In this document: piece by piece, positions 1 to 6,241 of the stretch | Layout of the letters: every line of letters starts with the position of its first letter | Position numbering within the stretch: position 1 is the stretch's first letter | DNA from: Ignavibacteria bacterium | GTDB taxonomy: Bacteria; Bacteroidota; Ignavibacteria; Ignavibacteriales; Melioribacteraceae | Assembly: GCA_011049495.1 (NCBI GenBank) | Contig: DSBF01000245.1 | Location: 1-7,697 of the forward strand | Length of the DNA stretch: 7,697 bases | Direction of reading: 5' to 3' | Program-made: the position numbers and the translations under genes | Notes under the pieces: model-generated | What the model saw: the letters and a program-made list of their open reading frames with translations, nothing else | The model's database searches: none | What the model was told of the DNA's origin: nothing

Positions 1-2
1 GA

Positions 3-1502
3 GGACTTTATCAAAGAAGAGAGCAAGATGCTATTACAGCGGATTTTGATTTTACTTCACAAATTGCCAATCACTTAGTTGAATTCGGTGGCGGTATATC
101 ATTTAATACTGTCCGCGGTTATGAAGTTTGGGCATATAGAATTGCCGGAAGTTCAGCTCCTACTTTTGAAGAAAAAGTTAGAGAACAGGAGCCTACTGTA
201 TACGGGTATGACATTACTGGACAGAATCATGTTGATTCTGATTTTGCTAATGAAAGACAGAGACCTCGAACACCGCTTTTAGCTTATGCTTATTTGCAAG
301 ATAGATTTGAGTTGGAAGATCTTGTACTTAACGTCGGTTTAAGAATGGACTACTTTGATGTAAAATCTTATGTATTAAAAGATCCAACTCTTCCTTTTGC
401 AGGGGGAAGTGATCCGCTTAATTTTGATGACGGTGACTTTAAAATTAGAGATGCCGATGTTGAATTTTCACCACGTATCGGTTTAGGGTTCCCTGTAACG
501 GAAACAACCGTTTTCCATGCTCAGTACGGTCGTTTCATTCAGCTTCCGAGATTACTTGATATGTACGCTGGACCTTTCGATTATAATAATTACATAAGCA
601 TGGAACCTCAAAGCAGTTTTAATGCAGCTATGGAACCGGAAGAAACCACTCAGTATGAAATCGGGTTCAGACAGTTAATTGGCAGTAATGCAGCACTAAA
701 TATAACCGCATTTTATAAAAACATCAGAGGTTTGGTTAATGTACAGAATCTTCAGTTCCAAAGAGTTGAGGGAGGCGAAATTCTTAATGCAATAGTTCCT
801 CAAAACTCCGACTTTGGAACTACAAAAGGATTTGCATTTTCATTAGACGTTACCCAGTTAAGTTATTTTAACCTCTCGGCTCAATATACCTACTCAATCG
901 CCGAAGGTACCGGTTCATCTCAATCTTCAAGCCAGACTGCGGTATTTAGAAATACCGATAGATCAGCTCCACCGGTTATCGCTCCTCTTGATTTCGATCA
1001 GAGACACACAGGAGTTGTAAATATAGACTTCTTTGTACCTAAAGGTGAGTTAGGTTTTTTTGAATTATTCAATGCAAACTTCCTTATTTCATTCAACAGT
1101 GGTCGTCCTTACACACCTGTTGATGAGTGGAATATTATTGGCGATAACGGATTGATTGCAGACGTTAAAGGTTATATAAACTCTGCTTACAGTCCTTCTC
1201 AGTTTAGAGTAGATATGAGATTAGAGAAAACATTTGATCTTGGCAGCGGTTTGGCTATATCTCCTTTCCTTTGGGTTGAAAACTTGTTTGATGCCGAAAA
1301 CGTTGTTAACGTTTGGAGATCAACAGGCGATCCTCAAACTACCGGTTGGTTGAATACCGAGTTAGGCAAAACTCAAATTCGTCAGCTTGGACAAGGTTAT
1401 GCAGATGATTACCAATCTTGGGAAAGGACCCCGTTTAACTATGGTATTCCGCGATTAATTAGAGTTGGTGTTAAAGTTAATTTTAACACTGTTGGATTAT
1501 AG
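3..1502 (+). CDS. TonB-dependent receptor, C-terminal part (start outside window)
   Basis: The frame is open from the first bases to the TAG at 1500-1502, giving 499 visible residues. There is no credible start: an in-frame TTG at 294 lies inside conserved barrel sequence. The N-terminal signal, any carboxypeptidase-like domain, the TonB box and probably the plug are missing. The visible part looks like an outer-membrane beta-barrel that takes up a ligand using TonB energy. Family-like landmarks are FSPRIGLGFPVTETTVFHAQ with YGRFIQLPRL (about 466-555), PEETTQYEIGFRQ (about 638-675), DFDQRH (990-1007), VENLFDAENVVNVW (1275-1316) and the closing strand RLIRVGVKVNF (1452-1484). Five residues (NTVGL) follow the usual terminal Phe. 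Recognition rests on these patterns, and the ligand cannot be told. The secreted protein begins 44 bases downstream, which suggests co-transcription. Confidence 0.9.
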   Translation, partial: GLYQRREQDAITADFDFTSQIANHLVEFGGGISFNTVRGYEVWAYRIAGSSAPTFEEKVREQEPTVYGYDITGQNHVDSDFANERQRPRTPLLAYAYLQDRFELEDLVLNVGLRMDYFDVKSYVLKDPTLPFAGGSDPLNFDDGDFKIRDADVEFSPRIGLGFPVTETTVFHAQYGRFIQLPRLLDMYAGPFDYNNYISMEPQSSFNAAMEPEETTQYEIGFRQLIGSNAALNITAFYKNIRGLVNVQNLQFQRVEGGEILNAIVPQNSDFGTTKGFAFSLDVTQLSYFNLSAQYTYSIAEGTGSSQSSSQTAVFRNTDRSAPPVIAPLDFDQRHTGVVNIDFFVPKGELGFFELFNANFLISFNSGRPYTPVDEWNIIGDNGLIADVKGYINSAYSPSQFRVDMRLEKTFDLGSGLAISPFLWVENLFDAENVVNVWRSTGDPQTTGWLNTELGKTQIRQLGQGYADDYQSWERTPFNYGIPRLIRVGVKVNFNTVGL

Positions 1503-1533
1503 AATACGTATTGAGGGGTTTTATAAATTAAAA

Positions 1534-1540
1534 TAAGGTA
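1534..1540 (+). promoter_or_regulatory. Weak ribosome binding site for the large secreted protein
   Basis: TAAGGTA lies 6-7 bases before the ATG at 1547. It contains only a partial Shine-Dalgarno core (AAGG at 1535-1538), but the spacing is right and the following codons make a clean signal peptide, which supports this start. No convincing promoter was seen in the 44-base gap after the receptor gene, consistent with one operon. Confidence 0.45.
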
Positions 1541-1546
1541 ATAGTT

Positions 1547-4500
1547 ATGAAAAATAGAGTATTTAAAATAACCCTCTTGTTTCTGGTGCTGCTTTTTGCC
1601 GCTGCTATGGTAATTCAGGCAGCCGATGATATTAGAGGTTCAAAAAGAATCAGCAAGGTATATAAAACATCGTCTACCTTAGAAGGAGGTGCTAAGGGAG
1701 ATTCTTATGCCATGAACATTAATAATTTTTACCTCCCGTTTAACAGAAAAGGAATTATGGCTGCCGTAAACGTTCCTCCTTTTGGAAGTGACGGCAGATA
1801 TCCCGGCGGTCAGGGAAATAATTTCTTGTTCTCATCAGGCTTTTTCTTAAGCGGCGTTGCCAACGGGCAAGTATTTGCAAATGCAGTTGCTTCGGCTTCT
1901 CTTGTTGAAGATTATTTGCAAGGTACTGTGGCAGATGGTTCCAGTGATCCGAGAGCACAAATTTATGTCGTCCGTTCCGATGATCCGCCTTTTGGAACGG
2001 CTTGGCAGGAATGGGCTGACGCTGTTGCTTTAGGTGCAGATTTTTACGATGGCGACGGTGACGGTGTCTATAACCCGGTTGACTTAAATGGTAACGGTGA
2101 ATGGGATCCGGACGAAGACCGACCTGATCTAATTGGTGATGAAACTGCATGGATGGTTTATTGGGATGCGTTACCAGCTGGACAACGTAGGTGGAATACA
2201 ATAAACCCAATCGGTATTGAAGTAAGACAAACAATTTTCGGATTTGCTTCAGCCGGAGCTATAGGAAATATGTTGTTTGTTAGATATCGGTTCAAATATG
2301 TTGGTTTGGGTAAACCAGAAGACCCCGATGTATTGGAAGATTGCTATTTTGGAGTATGGGCTGATCCTGACTTAGGCGACCATAATGACGACTTAGTCGG
2401 TTCCGATATAGCAAGAAATGCCGGTTATGTGTATAATGATGGAGCAGACGATGTGTGGGGTAATAATCCACCCGTTTTCTTAATAGACTTTTTCTCAGGT
2501 CCTGTTGATTATGTACCCGGTGTTACTTTTGAAGATGTTGACGGGGACGGTGTTTATACCGATGGTGTAGATATTCCTTTAGACACTGCATATAGTATTC
2601 AAGGACAAATAAAAGGTGTTGTCGCTTTCCCGGGAGCAAGAAATCAAGGTCTCACATCGTTTGTGCAATACATTAACGGTGATTCTTATTTAAGAGACCC
2701 TGACAATGCAAGACAAGCAAGAAATTATATGTTGGGAAAAGATATTGAAGGTCTAGATGCCGATCCTTGTAATTGGGCTTACGGTGATGTATTAGGCGGT
2801 GTAGATTGTGCAACGGTTAACCCGAATATATGGTACAACGGTGATCCTGTAACCCAAACAGGTTGGATAAACAATAAACCTGCAGACGTTAGAATGATGC
2901 AGAACACCGGTCCTTTTGACCTTAAGAAAGGTGAGGAAAACGAAATTATGGTTGCTTACATTGTCGGTCAAGGTGTAAGTGCTCGCAATTCTATTACGGT
3001 AGCAAGAAGTATTTCAGATGGTGCGCAGTTTATTTTTGACAACAACTTCTTATCACCTGCTCCTCCGCCTGCAGTTACTATGCAAGTTGAAGCAAGTGAT
3101 GATTTTATTGACCTTATCTGGGAAACCCCAGCACAAGTTGGTTATAAGAGTTTAACCGATGCATGGGAACTATATTTCCAAGGTTATAACTTATGGACAT
3201 TTAGAACTAGAACCGCACAAGAAACTGTAGCTAATCTTGAAAATAAAAAACTGCTTCGCAGATATACAGTTAATAATAACATAGAAAATATTTTTAAAGA
3301 AAACCCAAATACCGGCGGTATTGAACCATGGTATGAAATTGGCAGTGTATTATTAGATTACAAAGTTTACACCGATCCTGCATTAGGAAAAATTAGAGTA
3401 AGAATTGATAAAGACCCTTGGACTGAAGGCGACCTTATAAAAGGTAAACCTTATTACTTTGGAATAACATCTTTTGCAATTAACTATGCAGCTTTAGTTA
3501 ATAAAGAATCAGGCGTACCGGGCTACGGTGCAAAAGGTGATTACTATCTATCTTCCAGTGCATTTATCGGCGAAGTAGAAAATATTCCAAGAGTTGTTGA
3601 AGTAATTGTTGGTAAAGATATTTACCGTCCTCCGCTGCCTTTAGTTGACGGTAATTACGTGGGTACAAAGAGTGATCCAAGTGCAATCGGTAAACTTGCT
3701 TATGACGTTGTTGATAAAGATGATCTTACCGGCGATGAGTATTCGGTATCTTTCTTTGTTGACAGTTTAGGTGTTACCGATACTATGTATGTACCTTATT
3801 GGAGATTAAGAAATGAAACAAAAGGTACTGTTGTAGTTGATTCGTCAAAAGCATATTTATACAGTAGTGACGAGATTAATGTCCCGGTAACAGAAGGATT
3901 TATTACAAGAATTAATCATCAAAAAGCGAGAATTGGTGCATTACAAGATAACTCGCTTGTTCCTTGGATAACCAGTAATTCTGAAGCGTTATATGTATCC
4001 CCCGACTTGGGTGCACAGTCAAGTAAGATCACTTCTCTTTCTGGCCCACTTGCTGCTGCAAGTGGTAAATATATTCAGGCTGACAAACTTAGACGAATTG
4101 AACTTAGATTCGGCGGTTCCGGTGGAAAAGCTTATCGTTACCTGCAAGGTTATGTCGGTACAGTTGTTTCAAGAAACAACTCGTATGTTTATGCCGAAGG
4201 TGTCTCTGATCCTGAAATCGGTAAACCCGGTGAAGGATTTGTCGATGTACCATTTACTGCATGGGTTAAAGATCCGGTATATGGTGAAGAAAGACAACTA
4301 GCCGTTGGATTTATTGAAAAAGCCGTTAGAAATAATGGTACACCAGATGGTGTTTGGGATCCGGGCACTGACGTTACTCAATCCGGTGAACTAATCTTAG
4401 TATTTAATGAAGATTACGATCCAAACGGAAACCAAAGAGTCTATAAAGGATTTGATGACGGCTCGGGCGGTATGGTTTGGGCTGATCTCCGCGGCGGAAA

Positions 4501-5083
4501 TTATTATTCGATTCCTGACGGAGCAACCGGTGTTACTAACGACGAAAGATTAAAAGCAGCTTCCCCGTTCTTTGATGCTCTTTATGTATTCAGAATAAGT
4601 AAGCAAGAAGGATTATCTTTCAACGACGGTGACGTGTTAGTTAAACCGGTTACTACTTATCCTTATACATCGGTTGATAAATACACATTCAAAACAAATG
4701 CAGCCGGTGCTTTAAGTTCGACAGAAGAGAAAGAATTATTCGATAAAGTAAATGTATTCCCTAATCCGTTATTCGGATTTAACCCGGCTACGAGTTGGAC
4801 TGGGCAAGTGAATAACCCTGACGAACCATTTGTTACTTTCTCAAATTTACCAACAGAAGTTACAATTAAAATATACTCTCTATCCGGTCAGTTACTGAGA
4901 ACACTTAATACCGATGATAAAGATTCTCCGACTTCTCCATTCTTACGTTGGGATCTATTAAATGAAAACGGATTAAGAGTTGCATCAGGATTATATTTAG
5001 CAATTGTATCTTCTCCAAAGTTCGGTGAGAAAGTGCTTAAGTTCTCGATAATTATGCCTCAAAAACAAATGGAAAGATTCTAG
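1547..5083 (+). CDS. Large secreted surface protein with T9SS C-terminal sorting domain
   Basis: This 1178-residue protein is of unknown specific function. Residues 1-25 form a Sec signal peptide: basic MKNRVFK, a hydrophobic core, then cleavage after VIQA. Acidic Ca-binding-like loops sit at 168-190, 330-342 and 930-942. A GPF segment followed by a strand (QNTGPFDLKKGEENEIMVAY, 452-471) resembles segments I associate with surface proteins of Ignavibacteria-like bacteria. Residues about 509-645 look like a fibronectin type III-like fold with an insertion, opening PPAVTMQVEASDDFIDLIWE and ending YYFGITSFA. Residues 1065-1170 match the T9SS type A sorting domain (VFPNP, IKIYSLSGQLLRTL, W-x-L-x-x-x-x-G, ASGLYLAIV). 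The middle and 650-1060 regions are beta-rich but unassigned. I see no catalytic motif. Three cysteines are visible in the large N-terminal half (266, 408, 421). Its place between a TonB receptor and a PorV-like gene suggests a surface ligand-binding partner, which is inference. Confidence 0.88.
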   Translation: MKNRVFKITLLFLVLLFAAAMVIQAADDIRGSKRISKVYKTSSTLEGGAKGDSYAMNINNFYLPFNRKGIMAAVNVPPFGSDGRYPGGQGNNFLFSSGFFLSGVANGQVFANAVASASLVEDYLQGTVADGSSDPRAQIYVVRSDDPPFGTAWQEWADAVALGADFYDGDGDGVYNPVDLNGNGEWDPDEDRPDLIGDETAWMVYWDALPAGQRRWNTINPIGIEVRQTIFGFASAGAIGNMLFVRYRFKYVGLGKPEDPDVLEDCYFGVWADPDLGDHNDDLVGSDIARNAGYVYNDGADDVWGNNPPVFLIDFFSGPVDYVPGVTFEDVDGDGVYTDGVDIPLDTAYSIQGQIKGVVAFPGARNQGLTSFVQYINGDSYLRDPDNARQARNYMLGKDIEGLDADPCNWAYGDVLGGVDCATVNPNIWYNGDPVTQTGWINNKPADVRMMQNTGPFDLKKGEENEIMVAYIVGQGVSARNSITVARSISDGAQFIFDNNFLSPAPPPAVTMQVEASDDFIDLIWETPAQVGYKSLTDAWELYFQGYNLWTFRTRTAQETVANLENKKLLRRYTVNNNIENIFKENPNTGGIEPWYEIGSVLLDYKVYTDPALGKIRVRIDKDPWTEGDLIKGKPYYFGITSFAINYAALVNKESGVPGYGAKGDYYLSSSAFIGEVENIPRVVEVIVGKDIYRPPLPLVDGNYVGTKSDPSAIGKLAYDVVDKDDLTGDEYSVSFFVDSLGVTDTMYVPYWRLRNETKGTVVVDSSKAYLYSSDEINVPVTEGFITRINHQKARIGALQDNSLVPWITSNSEALYVSPDLGAQSSKITSLSGPLAAASGKYIQADKLRRIELRFGGSGGKAYRYLQGYVGTVVSRNNSYVYAEGVSDPEIGKPGEGFVDVPFTAWVKDPVYGEERQLAVGFIEKAVRNNGTPDGVWDPGTDVTQSGELILVFNEDYDPNGNQRVYKGFDDGSGGMVWADLRGGNYYSIPDGATGVTNDERLKAASPFFDALYVFRISKQEGLSFNDGDVLVKPVTTYPYTSVDKYTFKTNAAGALSSTEEKELFDKVNVFPNPLFGFNPATSWTGQVNNPDEPFVTFSNLPTEVTIKIYSLSGQLLRTLNTDDKDSPTSPFLRWDLLNENGLRVASGLYLAIVSSPKFGEKVLKFSIIMPQKQMERF
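2048..2116 (+). other. Two tandem EF-hand-like Ca-binding loops (residues 168-190)
   Basis: Within the secreted protein, DGDGDGVYNPVD has acidic residues at loop positions 1, 3, 5 and 12 with Gly at 6. DLNGNGEWDPDE follows and reuses the same Asp179 as its first position, with Asn at 3 and 5, Gly at 6, Asp at 9 and Glu at 12. The pattern matches the dockerin/thrombospondin-3 type of calcium loop. Calcium binding is inferred from the residues. No flanking helices were established. Confidence 0.6.
2534..2572 (+). other. Third acidic Ca-binding-like loop (residues 330-342)
   Basis: DVDGDGVYTDGVD repeats the DxDGDGVY core of the loop at 168-175, with Asp at positions 1, 3 and 5 and Gly at 6. The closing acidic residue falls at position 13 rather than 12, so it is an imperfect EF-type loop. 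It may bind calcium and stiffen the fold of the extracellular protein. Confidence 0.45.
4334..4372 (+). other. Fourth, degenerate Ca-binding-like loop (residues 930-942)
   Basis: NGTPDGVWDPGTD keeps the D-G-V-(aromatic) core and the WDP turn seen at 186-188, but its first positions are Asn and Thr and the last acidic residue is at position 13. It looks like a weaker relative of the other loops, and calcium binding is less certain. Confidence 0.35.
4739..5080 (+). other. T9SS type A C-terminal sorting domain (residues 1065-1178)
   Basis: The C-terminal block has the order typical of Por secretion-tail domains: an N-P motif after a short strand (NVFPNP, 1069-1074), a strand pair (VTIKIYSLSGQLLRTL), a Trp followed by an N-x-x-G turn (WDLLNENGLRV), the SGLYLAIV strand, and a last strand EKVLKFSI. 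In established T9SS biology such domains direct export across the outer membrane and may be cleaved on attachment. A short polar tail, MPQKQMERF, runs past the last strand, which is somewhat longer than usual. Confidence 0.82.
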
Positions 5084-5126
5084 TCGGTTGGAAAATGAAA
5101 ATGAAATCGAATAATTTCTAAATTTT

Positions 5127-5131
5127 AGGAG
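5127..5131 (+). promoter_or_regulatory. Shine-Dalgarno site of the PorV/PorQ-like gene
   Basis: AGGAG sits eight bases before the ATG at 5140. It is the best Shine-Dalgarno match in the window and fixes the start, which is also followed directly by a standard signal peptide. It is stronger than the site of the upstream secreted-protein gene. Confidence 0.75.
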
Positions 5132-5139
5132 TTTATAAA

Positions 5140-6156
5140 ATGAAAAAGCTATTAACAATATTTACTGTGCTAATTTTTAGCGTGTCGATCTATGCAGGCG
5201 ACGTGTCTAGAAAAGGTACAACCGGTGCTGAGCAGCTCTTGATTCCGGTGGGCGCTAGAGGTATTGCGACCGGCGGCTCCATGCTTGCTACTCTTACAGG
5301 GTTGGAATCTATTTACTATAATCCTGCTGGGCTTGCTAGGCATGATGGTGGTGAGGCTATGTTCAGCTATATGTCTTACCTTGCCGATATCAATGTTTCT
5401 TATTTTGCTGCTTCTGCTGTATTAGGAGATTTTGGTACAATTGCTCTCAGCTTTAAGACATTTGATTTTGGAGATATTCCTGTTACAACTCTCCAATTTC
5501 CGGATGGTACCGGTGAAACTTACTCACCTACTTTTTTAACAGTAGGTTTATCATATTCAAAAATTATTACCGATAGAATTTCAGTCGGTACAACATTTAA
5601 GTTGATAACTGAAGAAATAGTTAATACATCAGCTACGGCTTTTGCCGTGGATTTTGGTGTGCAATACCGGTTCAGTGAATCTTTATTCCTTGGTGCATCT
5701 GTTAAAAATATCGGTTCGAACATGGTGTATTCAGGCCAAGATTTGCAATTCAAAACCGATATACCTGGAGTTGCTCCCGGTGCTCAGCCGGGCTTATATG
5801 AAGTTACGGCAGAATCATTCCAGATTCCATCATATTTTGAGTTAAGCTTAGCTTACAAATATGATTTCAATGAACAGAATAATCTAATTGTTGCCTCTAC
5901 ATTCACAAATAACAACTCGTTTGAAGATAATCTGAGCTTTGGAATGGAATACGGATTTATGAACACTTTCTTTTTAAGAGGCGGTTACAGTATGTTTCTT
6001 GAAAACACAGATCAATCAATTTTCGGTTTTACTGCCGGTGCCGGTGTTAATTATGCCTTCGGCGGAGAACTCGATATTACAGTTGATTATGCATTTAGAG
6101 ATGTTCAAGATTTCCCGGAACCGAATCATATCTTTACAGTTAAATTAGGTTTCTAG
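5140..6156 (+). CDS. PorV/PorQ-family outer-membrane beta-barrel protein
   Basis: This 338-residue protein starts with a signal peptide (MKKLLTIFTVLIFSVSIYA, cleavage before GDV). The mature N-terminus carries the family pattern GAEQLLIPVGARGIATGG (29-46) and then SIYYNPAGLA (57-66), the NPAG motif shared by PorV/PorQ and FadL-like barrels. The rest is alternating beta strands and turns, ending in the outer-membrane signature HIFTVKLGF with terminal Phe. Length is near PorQ and somewhat below classical PorV. Known PorV binds T9SS cargo after translocation and passes it to the attachment machinery. The position 56 bases after a sorting-domain cargo gene suggests a dedicated partner, but this is inference. 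The sequence does not separate PorV from PorQ or from uncharacterised paralogues, so no symbol is given. Confidence 0.85.
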   Translation: MKKLLTIFTVLIFSVSIYAGDVSRKGTTGAEQLLIPVGARGIATGGSMLATLTGLESIYYNPAGLARHDGGEAMFSYMSYLADINVSYFAASAVLGDFGTIALSFKTFDFGDIPVTTLQFPDGTGETYSPTFLTVGLSYSKIITDRISVGTTFKLITEEIVNTSATAFAVDFGVQYRFSESLFLGASVKNIGSNMVYSGQDLQFKTDIPGVAPGAQPGLYEVTAESFQIPSYFELSLAYKYDFNEQNNLIVASTFTNNNSFEDNLSFGMEYGFMNTFFLRGGYSMFLENTDQSIFGFTAGAGVNYAFGGELDITVDYAFRDVQDFPEPNHIFTVKLGF

Positions 6157-6178
6157 GTTTATCTTGATATTTAAGTTC

Positions 6179-6216
6179 AAAAGCGCTTACTGTTGTTCTT
6201 CGGTAAGCGCTTTTTT
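6179..6216 (+). terminator. Intrinsic terminator after the PorV-like gene
   Basis: AAAAGCGCTTAC (6179-6190) pairs perfectly with GTAAGCGCTTTT (6203-6214) around a 12-base loop, and the T-run continues to 6216. The perfect 12-bp stem with U-tract is a classic Rho-independent terminator for the receptor-cargo-PorV unit. The A-tract on the left could allow some function on the other strand, but no gene there needs it. Confidence 0.88.
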
Positions 6217-6230
6217 AATTATTAACAATC

Positions 6231-6236
6231 GGTGAG
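6231..6236 (+). promoter_or_regulatory. Ribosome binding site deciding the GWxTD gene start
   Basis: GGTGAG, a match to the GGTGA part of the extended Shine-Dalgarno sequence, ends five bases before the ATG at 6242. A second in-frame ATG at 6251 is preceded by GAGGGGG with no spacer, which is too close to act as its own site. This favours 6242. Both starts leave an intact signal peptide. Confidence 0.55.
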
Positions 6237-6241
6237 TTATT

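Noticed and set aside
294..1502. TTG at 294 as the true start of a 402-residue protein
   Set aside because: The same frame is open back to the start of the window, and the upstream translation reads as further barrel sequence (for example FGGGISFNTVRGYEVWAYRI), so the gene is cut by the window edge and does not start at 294.
1511..1539. Possible sigma-70-type promoter (TTGAGG with a downstream AT-rich box) between the receptor and secreted-protein genes
   Set aside because: At the proper spacing the -10 position reads TAAGGT, the TATAAA at 1522 has no matching -35, and no Bacteroidota-type TAnnTTTG box is present.
1755..2234. 159-codon open frame on the minus strand
   Set aside because: It lies inside the secreted protein gene, has a biased His/Gln/Arg-rich composition typical of antisense reading, and has no signal, motif or ribosome site.
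3993..4301. 102-codon open frame on the plus strand in another frame
   Set aside because: It is fully inside the secreted-protein gene, whose own frame is intact and has a convincing C-terminal domain. It shows no recognisable motif and there is no sign of a frameshift.
5103..5118. Small inverted repeat GAAAT/ATTTC before the PorV-like gene
   Set aside because: Only five base pairs, AT-rich, with no T-run after it; too weak to call a terminator or operator.
5095..5121. Eight-codon open frame (MKMKSNNF) in the gap before the PorV-like gene, as a leader peptide
   Set aside because: It has no good ribosome site, no run of regulatory codons and no attenuator hairpin after it. A frame this short is expected by chance in AT-rich DNA.
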